A stretch of DNA of 64,000 bases from Streptomyces sp. SID13031 (GTDB lineage Bacteria; Actinomycetota; Actinomycetes; Propionibacteriales; Kribbellaceae): positions 186,001 through 250,000 of the forward strand of contig NZ_JAAGLV010000004.1 in the NCBI RefSeq assembly GCF_010548305.1. The letters are read 5' to 3'. Below the pieces are notes generated by a model. That model was not told the origin of the DNA, did no database searches, and saw nothing but the letters and a program-made list of their open reading frames with translations. Below are positions 31,422 through 40,127 of this stretch, in pieces. The position numbers were made by a program, and so were the translations under genes. Numbering within the stretch: position 1 is the stretch's first letter; each line of letters starts with the position of its first letter.

Positions 31422-32393
31422 ATGGACGCTGCGACCTGGACCTCTGACGATTGGCTCGGGCAAGCTCAGACCTGGCTCGACGAGCAACTCGCCGCGGCGG
31501 GCACCCCGCGTACCGGCGAGCTGACCCAGCCCCGGGTACGAGCGTGGGGGACCGTTCTGCGCGCCGACACCACCGCGGGCCCGGTCTGGTTGAAGGCGCC
31601 TGGCCCGGAGACGGTCTTCGAAGTACAGCTCTACCGTCTGCTGGCGACGATCGTGCCGCGCTTCGTGCTGGACCCGATCGCCGCCGACGTGGAGCGCGGA
31701 TGGGTGTTGTTGCCGGATGGTGGTCCCACCTTGCGGGAACAGCTGGGTGACCACGACCTGTCCGAGGTGATGGTGCAGGTACTTCCGCAGTACGCCCAAC
31801 TGCAGCTCGACCTGATGCCGCACGCCGAGGACCTGCTCGCGACGGGCGTCACCGATATGCGGCCGGCGGTGATGCCGCAGCGGTTCGAGGAGGCGCTGGA
31901 AGCTACGGGCCGCTACGTGGCTGCGGAGGGTGACGCCGAGGCGCGGGAGCGGCACACGTGGGTGGCAGGGCAGCGCAAAGAGTTCACCACGCGCTGTGCC
32001 GACCTGCCGGACCGGGCGAGCCTCGACCACAACGACCTGCACACGAGCAACATCCTCGGCCGGCCCGGTGGCCCGGTGCGGTTCTACGACTGGGGTGACA
32101 GCGTCCTCGCGCACGCGTTCAGCAGCATGCTGATACCGCTCCTGGCGCTGACCAAGCTCCTCGACGTCGATCCGGACGATCAGCTGGTACGCCGTCCGCG
32201 CGACGCCTACCTGGAGGTGTTCGGCAACCCGGCCGAGCTGCTAGCCGAGCTCGAGCTGGCCTGCTGGATCGGCAAGGTCGCTCGCGCGCTGGTCTGGGAG
32301 CGCTCTCTGCACGGCGATCCGGGCGAGTTCGCCGACGCGCCGCTGGAAACTCTGTTGGCCCTCAGGATGAATTCCTGGCACTTCCCCGCCTGA
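31422..32393 (+). CDS. Aminoglycoside phosphotransferase-like kinase
   Basis: A 323-residue protein of the APH/choline kinase fold with the catalytic loop RASLDHNDLHTSNILG (about 203-218) and the metal motif VRFYDWGDSVLAHAF. The N-terminal lobe (VWLKAPGPETVFEVQLYRLL) keeps the lysine position. Members phosphorylate aminoglycosides, sugars or other small alcohols; the substrate here is unknown. I start at the ATG at 31422; a frame upstream has no support. Confidence 0.8.
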   Translation: MDAATWTSDDWLGQAQTWLDEQLAAAGTPRTGELTQPRVRAWGTVLRADTTAGPVWLKAPGPETVFEVQLYRLLATIVPRFVLDPIAADVERGWVLLPDGGPTLREQLGDHDLSEVMVQVLPQYAQLQLDLMPHAEDLLATGVTDMRPAVMPQRFEEALEATGRYVAAEGDAEARERHTWVAGQRKEFTTRCADLPDRASLDHNDLHTSNILGRPGGPVRFYDWGDSVLAHAFSSMLIPLLALTKLLDVDPDDQLVRRPRDAYLEVFGNPAELLAELELACWIGKVARALVWERSLHGDPGEFADAPLETLLALRMNSWHFPA

Positions 32394-32447
32394 ACAGGCC
32401 GTTGCCGATGGGGACCGGTTTGACAGTTGATGGCATGCTGGCTTGCG

Positions 32448-33086
32448 ATGACTGATTTGATGGAGGCCGCTCGGCACATCCTCGGGATCGCCATGGCTTC
32501 GCACTGGCTGATCCTGGTGCTTTTCCTGGCCGCCGCCATCGACGCCGTCTTCCCGGTCATTCCGAGCGAAGGCCTGGTCGTCACCGCCGGGATGGCGGCC
32601 GCTGCCGGTCACCAGAACCTGCTGCTCGTGATCGTCGCCGCGATGGTCGGCTCGGTCATCGGCGAGTCCGCCTGCTACTTCCTCGGCCGCGGTTCCGGCC
32701 CCGCGCTGCATCGCTGGATGCGCCGGCAGGAGAAGCGGCAACGGATGTTCGAGAAGGTCTCCAACGCGCTGCACTCGCGCGGCGGGTTGATCCTGATGAC
32801 GGTGCGCTACATCCCGGGCGCGCGGATGGTGGCGACCCTGACCGCGGGCGCGACGGCGTACTCGTTCCGCAAGTTCATCCTGTTCACCATCGCCGGCGTC
32901 ACGGTCGCCTACACCTACGTCGCCCTGCTCGGGTACATCGGCGGCGACGCGTTCGCGCACGACTCGCTCAAGGCACTCGCGTTCAGCCTCGGCCTGGCCT
33001 TCACGATCGGGCTCGTGATCGAGACGTCCCGCCGGATCGCCGTCAAGCGCAAGGCGATGGCGGCAGCGAAGGTCACAGCCGGGTAA
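32448..33086 (+). CDS. DedA-family membrane protein
   Basis: A 212-residue DedA/VTT-domain protein: AAIDAVFPVIPSEGLVVTAG, VGSVIGESACYFLGRGSGPA, FHSRGG-like LHSRGGLILMTVRYIPGARM and FILFTIAGVTVAYTYVALLG. Four to five hydrophobic segments. DedA proteins help membrane homeostasis, probably by moving lipid carriers across the bilayer. The ATG at 32448 is seven codons inside the longest frame. Confidence 0.88.
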   Translation: MTDLMEAARHILGIAMASHWLILVLFLAAAIDAVFPVIPSEGLVVTAGMAAAAGHQNLLLVIVAAMVGSVIGESACYFLGRGSGPALHRWMRRQEKRQRMFEKVSNALHSRGGLILMTVRYIPGARMVATLTAGATAYSFRKFILFTIAGVTVAYTYVALLGYIGGDAFAHDSLKALAFSLGLAFTIGLVIETSRRIAVKRKAMAAAKVTAG

Positions 33087-33161
33087 CGATCAACCGTTCG
33101 CTTTCCGTGCGAACGCGTGTCCCCAGCCAATCCGGCCGAGGGGCCGTGCGTCAGTAGAGGC

Positions 33162-34358
33162 GTGGTGAGGCCCGCAGTACTGCGTTTGCTGACCTGTTCC
33201 GCCGTACTGGCGGCGCTGGTGGGCGGTTGTGCCGACGTCCCCCTCGAAGGTGCTCCCGGCCAGGGCCCGGGCGAGACGCCGAGCGAAACCCCGAGCAAGA
33301 CTCCGGCCGTGACGCCGAGCAAGACGCCGAGCGCGACTCCCAGCGTGACGCCGGACCCGTCGATCACGCTCACGCCCGGCGTAAAAGCGCCGAACGCCGC
33401 ACCGGTGACGCGCAGTTTCCCGGCCACCCTGAAGAACGGCAAGCCGCCGCTGTTCGTCGTCATCTCGTTCGACGGCGCGGGCGATCTCCCGCTGTGGGCG
33501 CACTGGCGGTCCATCGCCAAGCAGGTCAACGCGCGGATGACGTTCTTCCTGTCCGGTCCGTACCTCTACCCGCAGGCGCACAAAACCGACTACAGACCGC
33601 CGTACAAGAAGCCCGGCTCCTCCGACATCGGCTGGGGCGACGCCGACAAGGTGCAGCGGCGGGCCGTCGTCCTGCGCCAGGCGATCGCCGAGGGACACGA
33701 GATCGGCACCCACGCCAACGGGCACTTCTGCGGCAAGGACGGCGTCGACCGCTGGACCGGCGCGCAATGGACGAACGAGCTGACCGCGTTCGACTCGATG
33801 GTGCGCACCGGCCCGACGCTGGCCGCGGGCAAGACGCTCGCGCCGCCGTTCGATCCGAGCACGGTCAAGGGGATGCGTACGCCCTGCCTCGAGGGCAACC
33901 GTCCGGCGTACCGGCAGATGATGGCGCAGCGCGGCATGCTGTACGACGCCTCCGAGCCCGGCTACATCGCGTGGCCGAAGAAGGAGGACGGGCTCTGGAA
34001 CTTCCCGTTGCAGTCCGTGCAGCTCGCGGGGACGCACAAGAACACGCTGACGATGGACTACAACCTCTGGTACAGCCAGACGGAGGCGCACGAGGCGCCG
34101 GCGGCGCATGCACCCGCACTGAAGGCGCAGGTGCTCGCCACCTATCGCCTGGCGCTGGCCCGCTCCCGGAACGGCGGCAACCCGCCGCTCTTTCTCGGCA
34201 ACCACTTCAACCGCTGGAACAACAGCGTGTACTCCGACGCGCTGACCAGCTTCGTCAAGGAGACCTGCACCGAACCCGATGTCCGCTGCGTCTCCAACAT
34301 CGAGCTGATCAGCTGGCTGACGAAGTACGGCGTACCTCGTCAGCCAGCTAGAGCTTGA
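33162..34358 (+). CDS. Lipoprotein with diverged NodB-like deacetylase domain
   Basis: About 398 residues. A lipoprotein signal (LRLLTCSAVLAALVGGCAD, Cys at about 24) is followed by a linker of repeated TPS units (about 35-70) and a NodB-like domain. The first motif reads VVISFDGAGDLPLW rather than FDDGP, so the second, metal-binding aspartate is missing, while the histidine motif GHEIGTHANGHFCG is kept. Catalysis may therefore be altered. The start is GTG 33162 or 33165, after AGAGG. Its last 11 bases overlap the convergent acyltransferase gene. Confidence 0.75.
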   Translation: MVRPAVLRLLTCSAVLAALVGGCADVPLEGAPGQGPGETPSETPSKTPAVTPSKTPSATPSVTPDPSITLTPGVKAPNAAPVTRSFPATLKNGKPPLFVVISFDGAGDLPLWAHWRSIAKQVNARMTFFLSGPYLYPQAHKTDYRPPYKKPGSSDIGWGDADKVQRRAVVLRQAIAEGHEIGTHANGHFCGKDGVDRWTGAQWTNELTAFDSMVRTGPTLAAGKTLAPPFDPSTVKGMRTPCLEGNRPAYRQMMAQRGMLYDASEPGYIAWPKKEDGLWNFPLQSVQLAGTHKNTLTMDYNLWYSQTEAHEAPAAHAPALKAQVLATYRLALARSRNGGNPPLFLGNHFNRWNNSVYSDALTSFVKETCTEPDVRCVSNIELISWLTKYGVPRQPARA

Positions 34359-35175
34359 GGTAGCCGAAGGCGTTCTGCCAGGTGCCGCCGGCCTTGATGC
34401 GGGCGACGATCAGGCGTTGCAGCGTGGTGTCCTGGGGGAACTCGTCCAGGCGCTCGACGTCGTGGCTGCGGAAGGTGAAGAAGATCGCGCTGTCCTGGGA
34501 GTCGCGCGGTTCGCCGTACGGGATGAAGCGGCGGCCGAAGCGGACCATGTTGGACTCCTGCGGAAGGTTGTCCAGCAGGTACGGGTCGAGCAGCCAGGAG
34601 CCGAGGGTGGTGGTCTTCACCGGGTACTCCGGAAAGGCGCGCGGGAAGAACTCGCGAGCCTGGGTGAAGCTGTCGTCGATCGCCTTGGGCGTCAACGGGC
34701 CCGTCTCCGGAATGTGCACCCCGAGCACCCATTCGCCCTGCTCGGTCCCGGGGACCGGATTGCCGTCCGGCACCTGGTGCAACATGAACTGCAGCCGGCC
34801 GAGCGCGAAGATCATCCCGGTCCAGTGGATCCCCAGCCACCAGTGCGTCGCCAGCCCGTACTCCCCGAAGGTCCGGCGATGCACGTCCAGCTGCTTGCCC
34901 AGGTCGGCCAGCGTCGCCCAGCTGACCTCGTCGCTGATTCCGCGCTGGTGGTGGTACCGCCGGATATCGGGCAGCGTCTCCAACAGCGCCGCCACCGTCA
35001 CCCGTGGGTCGTCGGGCATCTTGACCGACTCGCCCTCGGCGGGGAAGGTGCCGATCGCGGCCCGGATCTGCCCAGCCAGCTCCCCGACGGCAACCGGGTC
35101 GGCGTCGAACTGCTCGGCCGCCTCCCGATCAGCGTCGGTGAAACCCAGCAGTCGATACTCCTCAGCGGTGGTCAC
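34348..35175 (-). CDS. Acyltransferase-domain protein (NAT_N plus GNAT-like C-terminal)
   Basis: A 275-residue protein. The N-terminal part VTTAEEYRLLGFTDADREAA and the middle VHRRTFGEYGLATHWWLGIH, with the C-terminal half TTTLGSWLLDPYLLDNLPQE and SNMVRFGRRFIPYGE, match my memory of two-part actinobacterial acyltransferases (N-acyltransferase N-terminal domain and GNAT-like C-terminal domain). Substrate unknown. The GTG at 35175 gives the family-like start; the longer open frame upstream is a shadow over the neighbouring GNAT gene. Confidence 0.7.
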   Translation of the reverse strand: MTTAEEYRLLGFTDADREAAEQFDADPVAVGELAGQIRAAIGTFPAEGESVKMPDDPRVTVAALLETLPDIRRYHHQRGISDEVSWATLADLGKQLDVHRRTFGEYGLATHWWLGIHWTGMIFALGRLQFMLHQVPDGNPVPGTEQGEWVLGVHIPETGPLTPKAIDDSFTQAREFFPRAFPEYPVKTTTLGSWLLDPYLLDNLPQESNMVRFGRRFIPYGEPRDSQDSAIFFTFRSHDVERLDEFPQDTTLQRLIVARIKAGGTWQNAFGYLKL

Positions 35176-35240
35176 GCGTCCAACCGTAGTCGTTGGATAG
35201 TTACCAGTCCTCCGCAATACCAGCCATATCGTTGCCCTCA

Positions 35241-35351
35241 TGCCCGGCCATCTCCGCCACCGCGGGCGAAGTGCAGGAGATCCCGGGGCAGGGGTGGGTC
35301 GTCTATGTCCGCGATTCGGAAGGCACGTTGCTGGGCTTGAAGGGCCAATAG
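35241..35351 (+). pseudogene. C-terminal relic of a VOC/glyoxalase-family gene
   Basis: A short frame ending at a TAG at 35349-35351 reads ATAGEVQEIPGQGWVVYVRD followed by SEGTLLGLKGQ, the standard last two strands of a VOC-family dioxygenase/glyoxalase domain. No start codon or upstream domain remains, and the acyltransferase gene begins just 66 bases away on the other strand. It is a deletion relic. Confidence 0.5.
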
Positions 35352-35361
35352 GATTGCGTTC

Positions 35362-35910
35362 GTGGCGTTTCAGTTCCGGTCGGCGGGGGCCGACGATGCC
35401 GAACAGGTCGCGATGCTGCACGCGGACAGCTGGCGGCGACACTATCGGGGTGCGTTCGCCGAGGCGTTCCTCGATGGTGACCTGGTCACCGAGCGAGTCT
35501 CGGTGTGGTCGAAGCGGCTCGTCGACCCGGCCGGTACGGAGACGATCCTTGCCGAGCAGGACGGCGAGCTGGCGGGTTTCGTCCACGTGGAGTTCGATCT
35601 CGACCCGGACTGGGGCAGCCTGGTCGACAACCTGCACGTGGTTCACAATCGGCGACGCGGTGGCATCGGCAGGCAATTGCTGAGCCGCGCTGCACAGGCC
35701 GTGGTCGATCAGGCGGCCGGCGACTCGATGTATCTGTGGGTGCTGGAACAGAACACCGCGGCGCAGCAGTTCTACCTTGCGTCCGGAGCGACTTGTGTGG
35801 AGGCCGCACCGGTGGCGCCACCCGGTGGCGATCCGGCGCGCCTCAACGGCACTCCACTCGGCCTTCGGATGGCTTGGCCGGACGCAGCGCTTTTCAGCGC
35901 TGATCGCTGA
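35362..35910 (+). CDS. GNAT acetyltransferase
   Basis: A 182-residue GNAT protein: AGADDAEQVAMLHADSWRRH at the start, LAEQDGELAGFVHVEFD, then LVDNLHVVHNRRRGGIGRQL (acetyl-CoA loop) and YLWVLEQNTAAQQFYLASGA. Substrate unknown. The start is GTG 35362, ten bases after the VOC relic. Confidence 0.85.
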   Translation: MAFQFRSAGADDAEQVAMLHADSWRRHYRGAFAEAFLDGDLVTERVSVWSKRLVDPAGTETILAEQDGELAGFVHVEFDLDPDWGSLVDNLHVVHNRRRGGIGRQLLSRAAQAVVDQAAGDSMYLWVLEQNTAAQQFYLASGATCVEAAPVAPPGGDPARLNGTPLGLRMAWPDAALFSADR

Positions 35911-35967
35911 CCTGGCGACAGGCCGGCTGGTCTGCGCGAGTGCCGGGCCGCCGTTGCCGGGCTTCGG

Positions 35968-36255
35968 TCAGCCGGCGGCGGTGTCGATGTGGCGGGCCAG
36001 GACCAGGTCGTCGTCGGTGAGGCCGCCGGCTTCGTGGTTGGTGACCCTGAAGGTGATCGTGGTGTAGCGGATGTCGATGTCCGGGTGGTGGTTCATCGAC
36101 TCGGCCAACTGGGCGACCGTGGCGACCAGCCGGATGCCGTCCATGAACGTCGCCTTCTGCACACTGCGGACCAGCGCGCTGTCCACGACCTTCCACTCCG
36201 GCAGGTGGTCGCGCAACGCGGCGTCGATCTGGTCATCGGTCAGCAGCTCAGCCAT
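35968..36255 (-). CDS. 4a-hydroxytetrahydrobiopterin dehydratase (pterin-4a-carbinolamine dehydratase)
   Basis: A 95-residue protein of the PCD/DCoH family with the full signature: LTDDQIDAALRDHLPEWKVV, then MDGIRLVATVAQLAESMNHH, PDIDIRYTTITFRVTNHEAG and GLTDDDLVLARHID. It dehydrates 4a-hydroxytetrahydropterin in pterin recycling and may have other roles in bacteria. The ATG at 36255 is preferred over one three codons upstream. Confidence 0.9.
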   Translation of the reverse strand: MAELLTDDQIDAALRDHLPEWKVVDSALVRSVQKATFMDGIRLVATVAQLAESMNHHPDIDIRYTTITFRVTNHEAGGLTDDDLVLARHIDTAAG

Positions 36256-36286
36256 GGTCGACACTCTAGACCCTGGCGCCGCATGC

Positions 36287-37137
36287 TCAGTCCGATGTCA
36301 GTCCGGCGAGGATCCCGCTGGTGGCCGGGTGGTAGAAGAAGCCGGCGTGGGTGGTGTCGATGGTGTGGACGGAGTACGGGTTGGCGGGGGTCGCAGCGTC
36401 GGCTTCGGCGATCAGACGGTCCTGGAGGGCGATCGGCAGGCTGCGGTCGGCAGTGAGGCGGACGAAGGTGTGCGGGACGGTTCCCCAGCGGGCGGGGTCG
36501 ATCCGGGCGTCGGCCGTCATCACCTGCAGCGACTCGTCGGGTTGCAGGAGGTTGAGGAAGGCAAGGAACTGCTCGTCCGTGGCGTCCGCCAGCGTCGCCG
36601 CTTTGAGTGCCTCTAGCAACGATTGTCCGCCGTCCGGTAGTTGGCCCGGCCGGCGCCGATCACCGCCGGGTCGCCGACGGCGAAACCACCGAGCGCCGGG
36701 AGCAGGCTGTCGGCGAACTCGGGCGCGTTCATGTAGTCGATCGGATTCGCGCCCGAGACGCACGACCAGGCAGAGATGTAGACGAGGTGATCGACCAGGT
36801 CGGGCGCCTGGTTGGCGACACCGGTGATGGTGACGCCACCGAGGCTGGCGCCGACGAGGATCACCGGGCCGTATTCCTTCAGGCCTCGTACGACGCGTAG
36901 TACTGCATCGACATTGTCCTGCAGTGTTACGTCAGCCAGCGTCGACGGCTCGACCGACCAAGCCTCCAGATCCTGCGGGGCCTGGTAGGAGATCGGGTAC
37001 TGCGCTTCGAACCCGTGTCCCGGCAGGTCGACCGCGTAGGAGCGATGTCCGAGTAGCGCGAGCTCACGCTGGATCGACGCCCACAGGAACGAGTTGCCGC
37101 CCGATCCATGGACGAGAACGAAAGTCGGTGACGGCAT
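36287..37137 (-). pseudogene. Alpha/beta hydrolase broken by a frameshift
   Basis: From ATG 37137 the frame reads FVLVHGSGGNSFLWASIQRE (oxyanion region) and PVILVGASLGGVTITGVANQ (nucleophile elbow GASLGG), then ends RANYRTADNRC and a stop at 36613. The neighbouring frame continues QSLLEALKAATLADATDEQF and VPHTFVRLTADRSLPIALQD, ending with the catalytic-histidine region IDTTHAGFFYHPATSGILAG. The two together give the normal length of a salicylate-esterase-type hydrolase, so a one-base change near 36616-36645 has split the gene. A sequencing error is possible. Confidence 0.8.
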
Positions 37138-37151
37138 TCAGATTCCCCGAT

Positions 37152-39128
37152 TCAGACGCGGGAGCGGGCGTCGGGTAGGCGGAAGACGAGGACCAGGACC
37201 CGGAGTACAAGGACAGCGCAGATGACCAGGAGGTTGTAGGCGAACAGTTGGTAGAGGGTGACAGTCTCGGTCACCTTGGGGCCACCTGGCGTGCCGAGGA
37301 GGAGAACGGCCATCAGTCCGGCGGTCGCGCCGAGGATCGCCAGCAGGGCCTGATGCAGCAGACCCGTTACGTGGCGGCGGTCGCGTTCGTCGGCGAAGAG
37401 GCGCACGTTGAGCCCGAGGCGCCCGCTCTCCGCGGCGGCGGCGATCCGGTCGATCCGGCGCGGCAGCCTGCGGAGCATCGGCAGCAAGGTGGCCAGCTCC
37501 TCGGTCGCAGTACGGCGGAGTGCGTCTGGCGCGAGCCGATCGGTGACGTGCGCGGCGGCGAACTGGCGCGACGCGGCAACGAGATCGAAGGCGGGGAAGA
37601 TCCGCGAGATCGTGCCCTCGACAGTCGCCAGCGCGCGGAAGACCGCGGCCACCTCGGACGGCACGCCCAGCTCGTGCGAGGTGATGATCTTGAACAGATC
37701 GTTGAACATCGCCGGCCCGATCGCGGCGCCGGCGCCCAGATGACGCGCCATGAACTGGCCCACCGAGCGTTCCAGGCTCTGCTCGTCGATCACGTCCGGG
37801 CGGTAGACGATCTCCAGCAGCGCGTCGGTCGCCGCCACCGGATCCCCGTGGTCGACGGCGAGCAGGAACCGCTGCAGCGCCTCGCGGGTAGCCGGATCGA
37901 GCCGCCCGACCGAGCCGAGGTCGAGCATGCCGATCCGGCCGTCGGTCAGCAGCAGGAAGTTGCCCGGGTGCGGGTCCGCGTGGAACACGCCGTCGATCGC
38001 GACCTGGCCGAGCAGGCATTCGAAGAGCACCTTCGCCAGCCGGGCCGCGTCCAGACCGCGCTCGGCGATCGACTCCGAAGCGTTGCCGAGCCCGATCCCG
38101 TCGAGCCGCTGCATCGTCAGCACCCGGCGAGTGGAGTACTTCGGATACAGCTCCGGTACGACGACATCCGGGTTGCCGGCCACGGACTTGCCGGCCGCGA
38201 CGCTGGCCATGTTGCCCGCCTCGACGGTGAAGTCGAGCTCCTCGCGCATCGCATCGGCGAACCCCGTGGCGAGCGACCGCACGCCCATCGACCGGCCCCA
38301 GTCGGTGTTGCGCTCGAGCAACCGGGCCAACCGCTGCACGATGTCCAGATCCCGATCGACCACGGAGGCGATCCCGGGCCGCTGCACCTTCACCACGACC
38401 GGTGCGTCGTCCAGCCGGGCGGCGTACACCTGCGCCACTGAGGCGGCGGCGAGCGGCTCGGTGATGAAGTCGGCGAACACCTGCCTCGGCGGCGCACCGA
38501 GCTCCTCGGTCAGTACGGCCTCGATCAGCGGCCACGGCGCGGGGGAGACCTGGTCCTGCAACCGGCTGAGCTCCAGCGCGACCGACGCCGGGATCACGTC
38601 ACTGCGGGTGGACAGCACCTGGCCGAGCTTCACGAAGGTGACGCCTGCCTCGTCGAGCGCCAGGCGGAGTGACCGGGCGAGATCGGCCTGCCCGGCGGCG
38701 TTCTCCCGGCCAGGACGGCGGCGGCCGCGCAGGTACGGGCCGAGGCCGTGCTTGATGGCGATCCGGAGGATCTGCAGGTACCGCCGGGTCCGCGCGATCC
38801 GCCCGCTCAGGTCCCGTCGCAGATCACGGGCCCTGGGCAACGATCCGGTCGGTATCAGCGCCTCGGCGAGGACCAGGAAGATGAGCCCGGCAAGCATCGA
38901 GCAGAGCGCCGTCAACGCGAGCAGGGAGAATGCCGCACCGTTCGACCCGGTCCACGGCTGCTGCCCGGCGAGCGCGTTCGCCAGCGGACCGAAGATCGCC
39001 AGCGTCAGCGCCGCGCCGACCGCCAGCCGGCCCAGCCCGAACCGTACGCCGAGCAGCCGTTGCGAGACCGGCACGAACAACAGCATGAACACACCGATAT
39101 TGATCAGCCCGATCAGCGCCACATCCAT
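37152..39128 (-). CDS. UbiB/ABC1-family atypical kinase
   Basis: A 658-residue membrane-linked protein with N-terminal hydrophobic segments (about 5-25, 33-52, 66-92), the UbiB domain with KLGQ (167-170), the Ala-rich loop AAASVAQVYAA (about 227-237), VVVKVQRPG, FHADPHPGNFLLL (HADPHPGN at 383-390) and IGMLDLGSVGRL, and two C-terminal segments (about 610-650). UbiB proteins are ATPases linked to quinone or lipid handling; an actinomycete uses menaquinone, so the exact role is open. It reads leftward away from the sdh genes. Confidence 0.88.
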   Translation of the reverse strand: MDVALIGLINIGVFMLLFVPVSQRLLGVRFGLGRLAVGAALTLAIFGPLANALAGQQPWTGSNGAAFSLLALTALCSMLAGLIFLVLAEALIPTGSLPRARDLRRDLSGRIARTRRYLQILRIAIKHGLGPYLRGRRRPGRENAAGQADLARSLRLALDEAGVTFVKLGQVLSTRSDVIPASVALELSRLQDQVSPAPWPLIEAVLTEELGAPPRQVFADFITEPLAAASVAQVYAARLDDAPVVVKVQRPGIASVVDRDLDIVQRLARLLERNTDWGRSMGVRSLATGFADAMREELDFTVEAGNMASVAAGKSVAGNPDVVVPELYPKYSTRRVLTMQRLDGIGLGNASESIAERGLDAARLAKVLFECLLGQVAIDGVFHADPHPGNFLLLTDGRIGMLDLGSVGRLDPATREALQRFLLAVDHGDPVAATDALLEIVYRPDVIDEQSLERSVGQFMARHLGAGAAIGPAMFNDLFKIITSHELGVPSEVAAVFRALATVEGTISRIFPAFDLVAASRQFAAAHVTDRLAPDALRRTATEELATLLPMLRRLPRRIDRIAAAAESGRLGLNVRLFADERDRRHVTGLLHQALLAILGATAGLMAVLLLGTPGGPKVTETVTLYQLFAYNLLVICAVLVLRVLVLVFRLPDARSRV

Positions 39129-39273
39129 GCCCGCACCCTAGATCGGCAACCCATCAACCCACCTCACCCACGCGGGGGACCCGCGCCCCCACCCAGCCCT
39201 CCGCGAAGTCCCCTCCTGGTGGAACCCCCCACCCACGCCCGCGCCGTCGCCTTGCCCAAAACCCTCCACAACA

Positions 39274-39361
39274 ATTTCGGCGGTTAACCCCTCGCCCTGT
39301 GGGTTGTCACCTCGGAATCAGGGGTGACAACCCACCGTTTGAGCGGTTAACCGCCGAAATT
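39274..39361. repeat. Structured intergenic element, copy B
   Basis: Outer arms AATTTCGGCGGTTAACC at 39274-39290 and its exact complement at 39345-39361 enclose an inner 13-bp stem, GTGGGTTGTCACC at 39299-39311 with its complement at 39323-39335. The two TTAA cores (39284 and 39347) are 63 bases apart, as in copy A, and the inner stem shares the GTGGGTTG core. It lies between the 3' end of sdhB and the start of the UbiB-like gene. Confidence 0.75.
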
Positions 39362-39374
39362 TTGGCTGGCAGGG

Positions 39375-40127
39375 TCAGGCGTCGCGGCGGCGGATCTTGT
39401 TGCCGAGCCAGACGATCGGGTCGTACTTGCGGTCAGCGACGCGTTCCTTCATCGGGATGAGGGCGTTGTCGGTGATCTTGATGTGCTCGGGGCAGACCTC
39501 GGTGCAGCACTTGGTGATGTTGCAGAAGCCGAGGCCGTGCTCCTCCTGGGCCGCCTTCTGGCGGTCGGCGGAGTCGAGCGGGTGCATGTCCAGCTCGGCG
39601 ATCCGCATCAGGAACCGCGGCCCCGAGAAGGACTCCTTGTTCTCCTCGTGATCGCGGATCACGTGGCAGGTGTCCTGGCACAGGAAGCACTCGATGCACT
39701 TGCGGAACTCCTGCGAGCGCTCCACGTCGACCTGCTGCATCCGGTACTCGCCCGGCTTCAGGTCGGCCGGCGGCGAGAACGCGGGGATCTCGCGCGCCTT
39801 CTGGTAGTTGAACGAGACGTCCGTGACCAGATCCTTGATCACCGGGAAGGTCCGCATCGGGGTGACCGTGACGGTCTCGCCCTCCTCGAACGTGTTCATC
39901 CGGCACATGCACATCAGCTTCGGCATGCCGTTGATCTCGGCGCTGCAGGAGCCGCACTTGCCGGCCTTGCAGTTCCAGCGGACCGCCAGATCCGGGGTCT
40001 GGGTCGCCTGCAGCCGATGGATGACGTCGAGGACGACCTCGCCCTCGTTCACCTCGACCTCGTAGTCCTTCAGGTCGCCGCTCTCGGCGTCCCCACGCCA
40101 AACCCGGAACTTGGCCAAGTAGCTCAT
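39375..40127 (-). CDS. sdhB: Succinate dehydrogenase iron-sulfur subunit
   Basis: A 250-residue subunit. Cysteines 53, 58, 61 and 73 (CKAGKCGSC and LMC) bind the [2Fe-2S] cluster; CIECFLCQDTC (144-154) and CNITKCCTEVC (202-212) bind the [4Fe-4S] and [3Fe-4S] clusters. It transfers electrons from the flavoprotein to the membrane anchor and menaquinone. The ATG at 40127 overlaps the sdhA stop by four bases; longer upstream frames are shadows. Confidence 0.93.
   Translation of the reverse strand: MSYLAKFRVWRGDAESGDLKDYEVEVNEGEVVLDVIHRLQATQTPDLAVRWNCKAGKCGSCSAEINGMPKLMCMCRMNTFEEGETVTVTPMRTFPVIKDLVTDVSFNYQKAREIPAFSPPADLKPGEYRMQQVDVERSQEFRKCIECFLCQDTCHVIRDHEENKESFSGPRFLMRIAELDMHPLDSADRQKAAQEEHGLGFCNITKCCTEVCPEHIKITDNALIPMKERVADRKYDPIVWLGNKIRRRDA

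Noticed and set aside
35176-35676. N-terminal extension of the acyltransferase frame up to 35676.
   Set aside because: It runs antisense to the VOC relic and the GNAT gene and shows no domain. The family-like start is GTG 35175.
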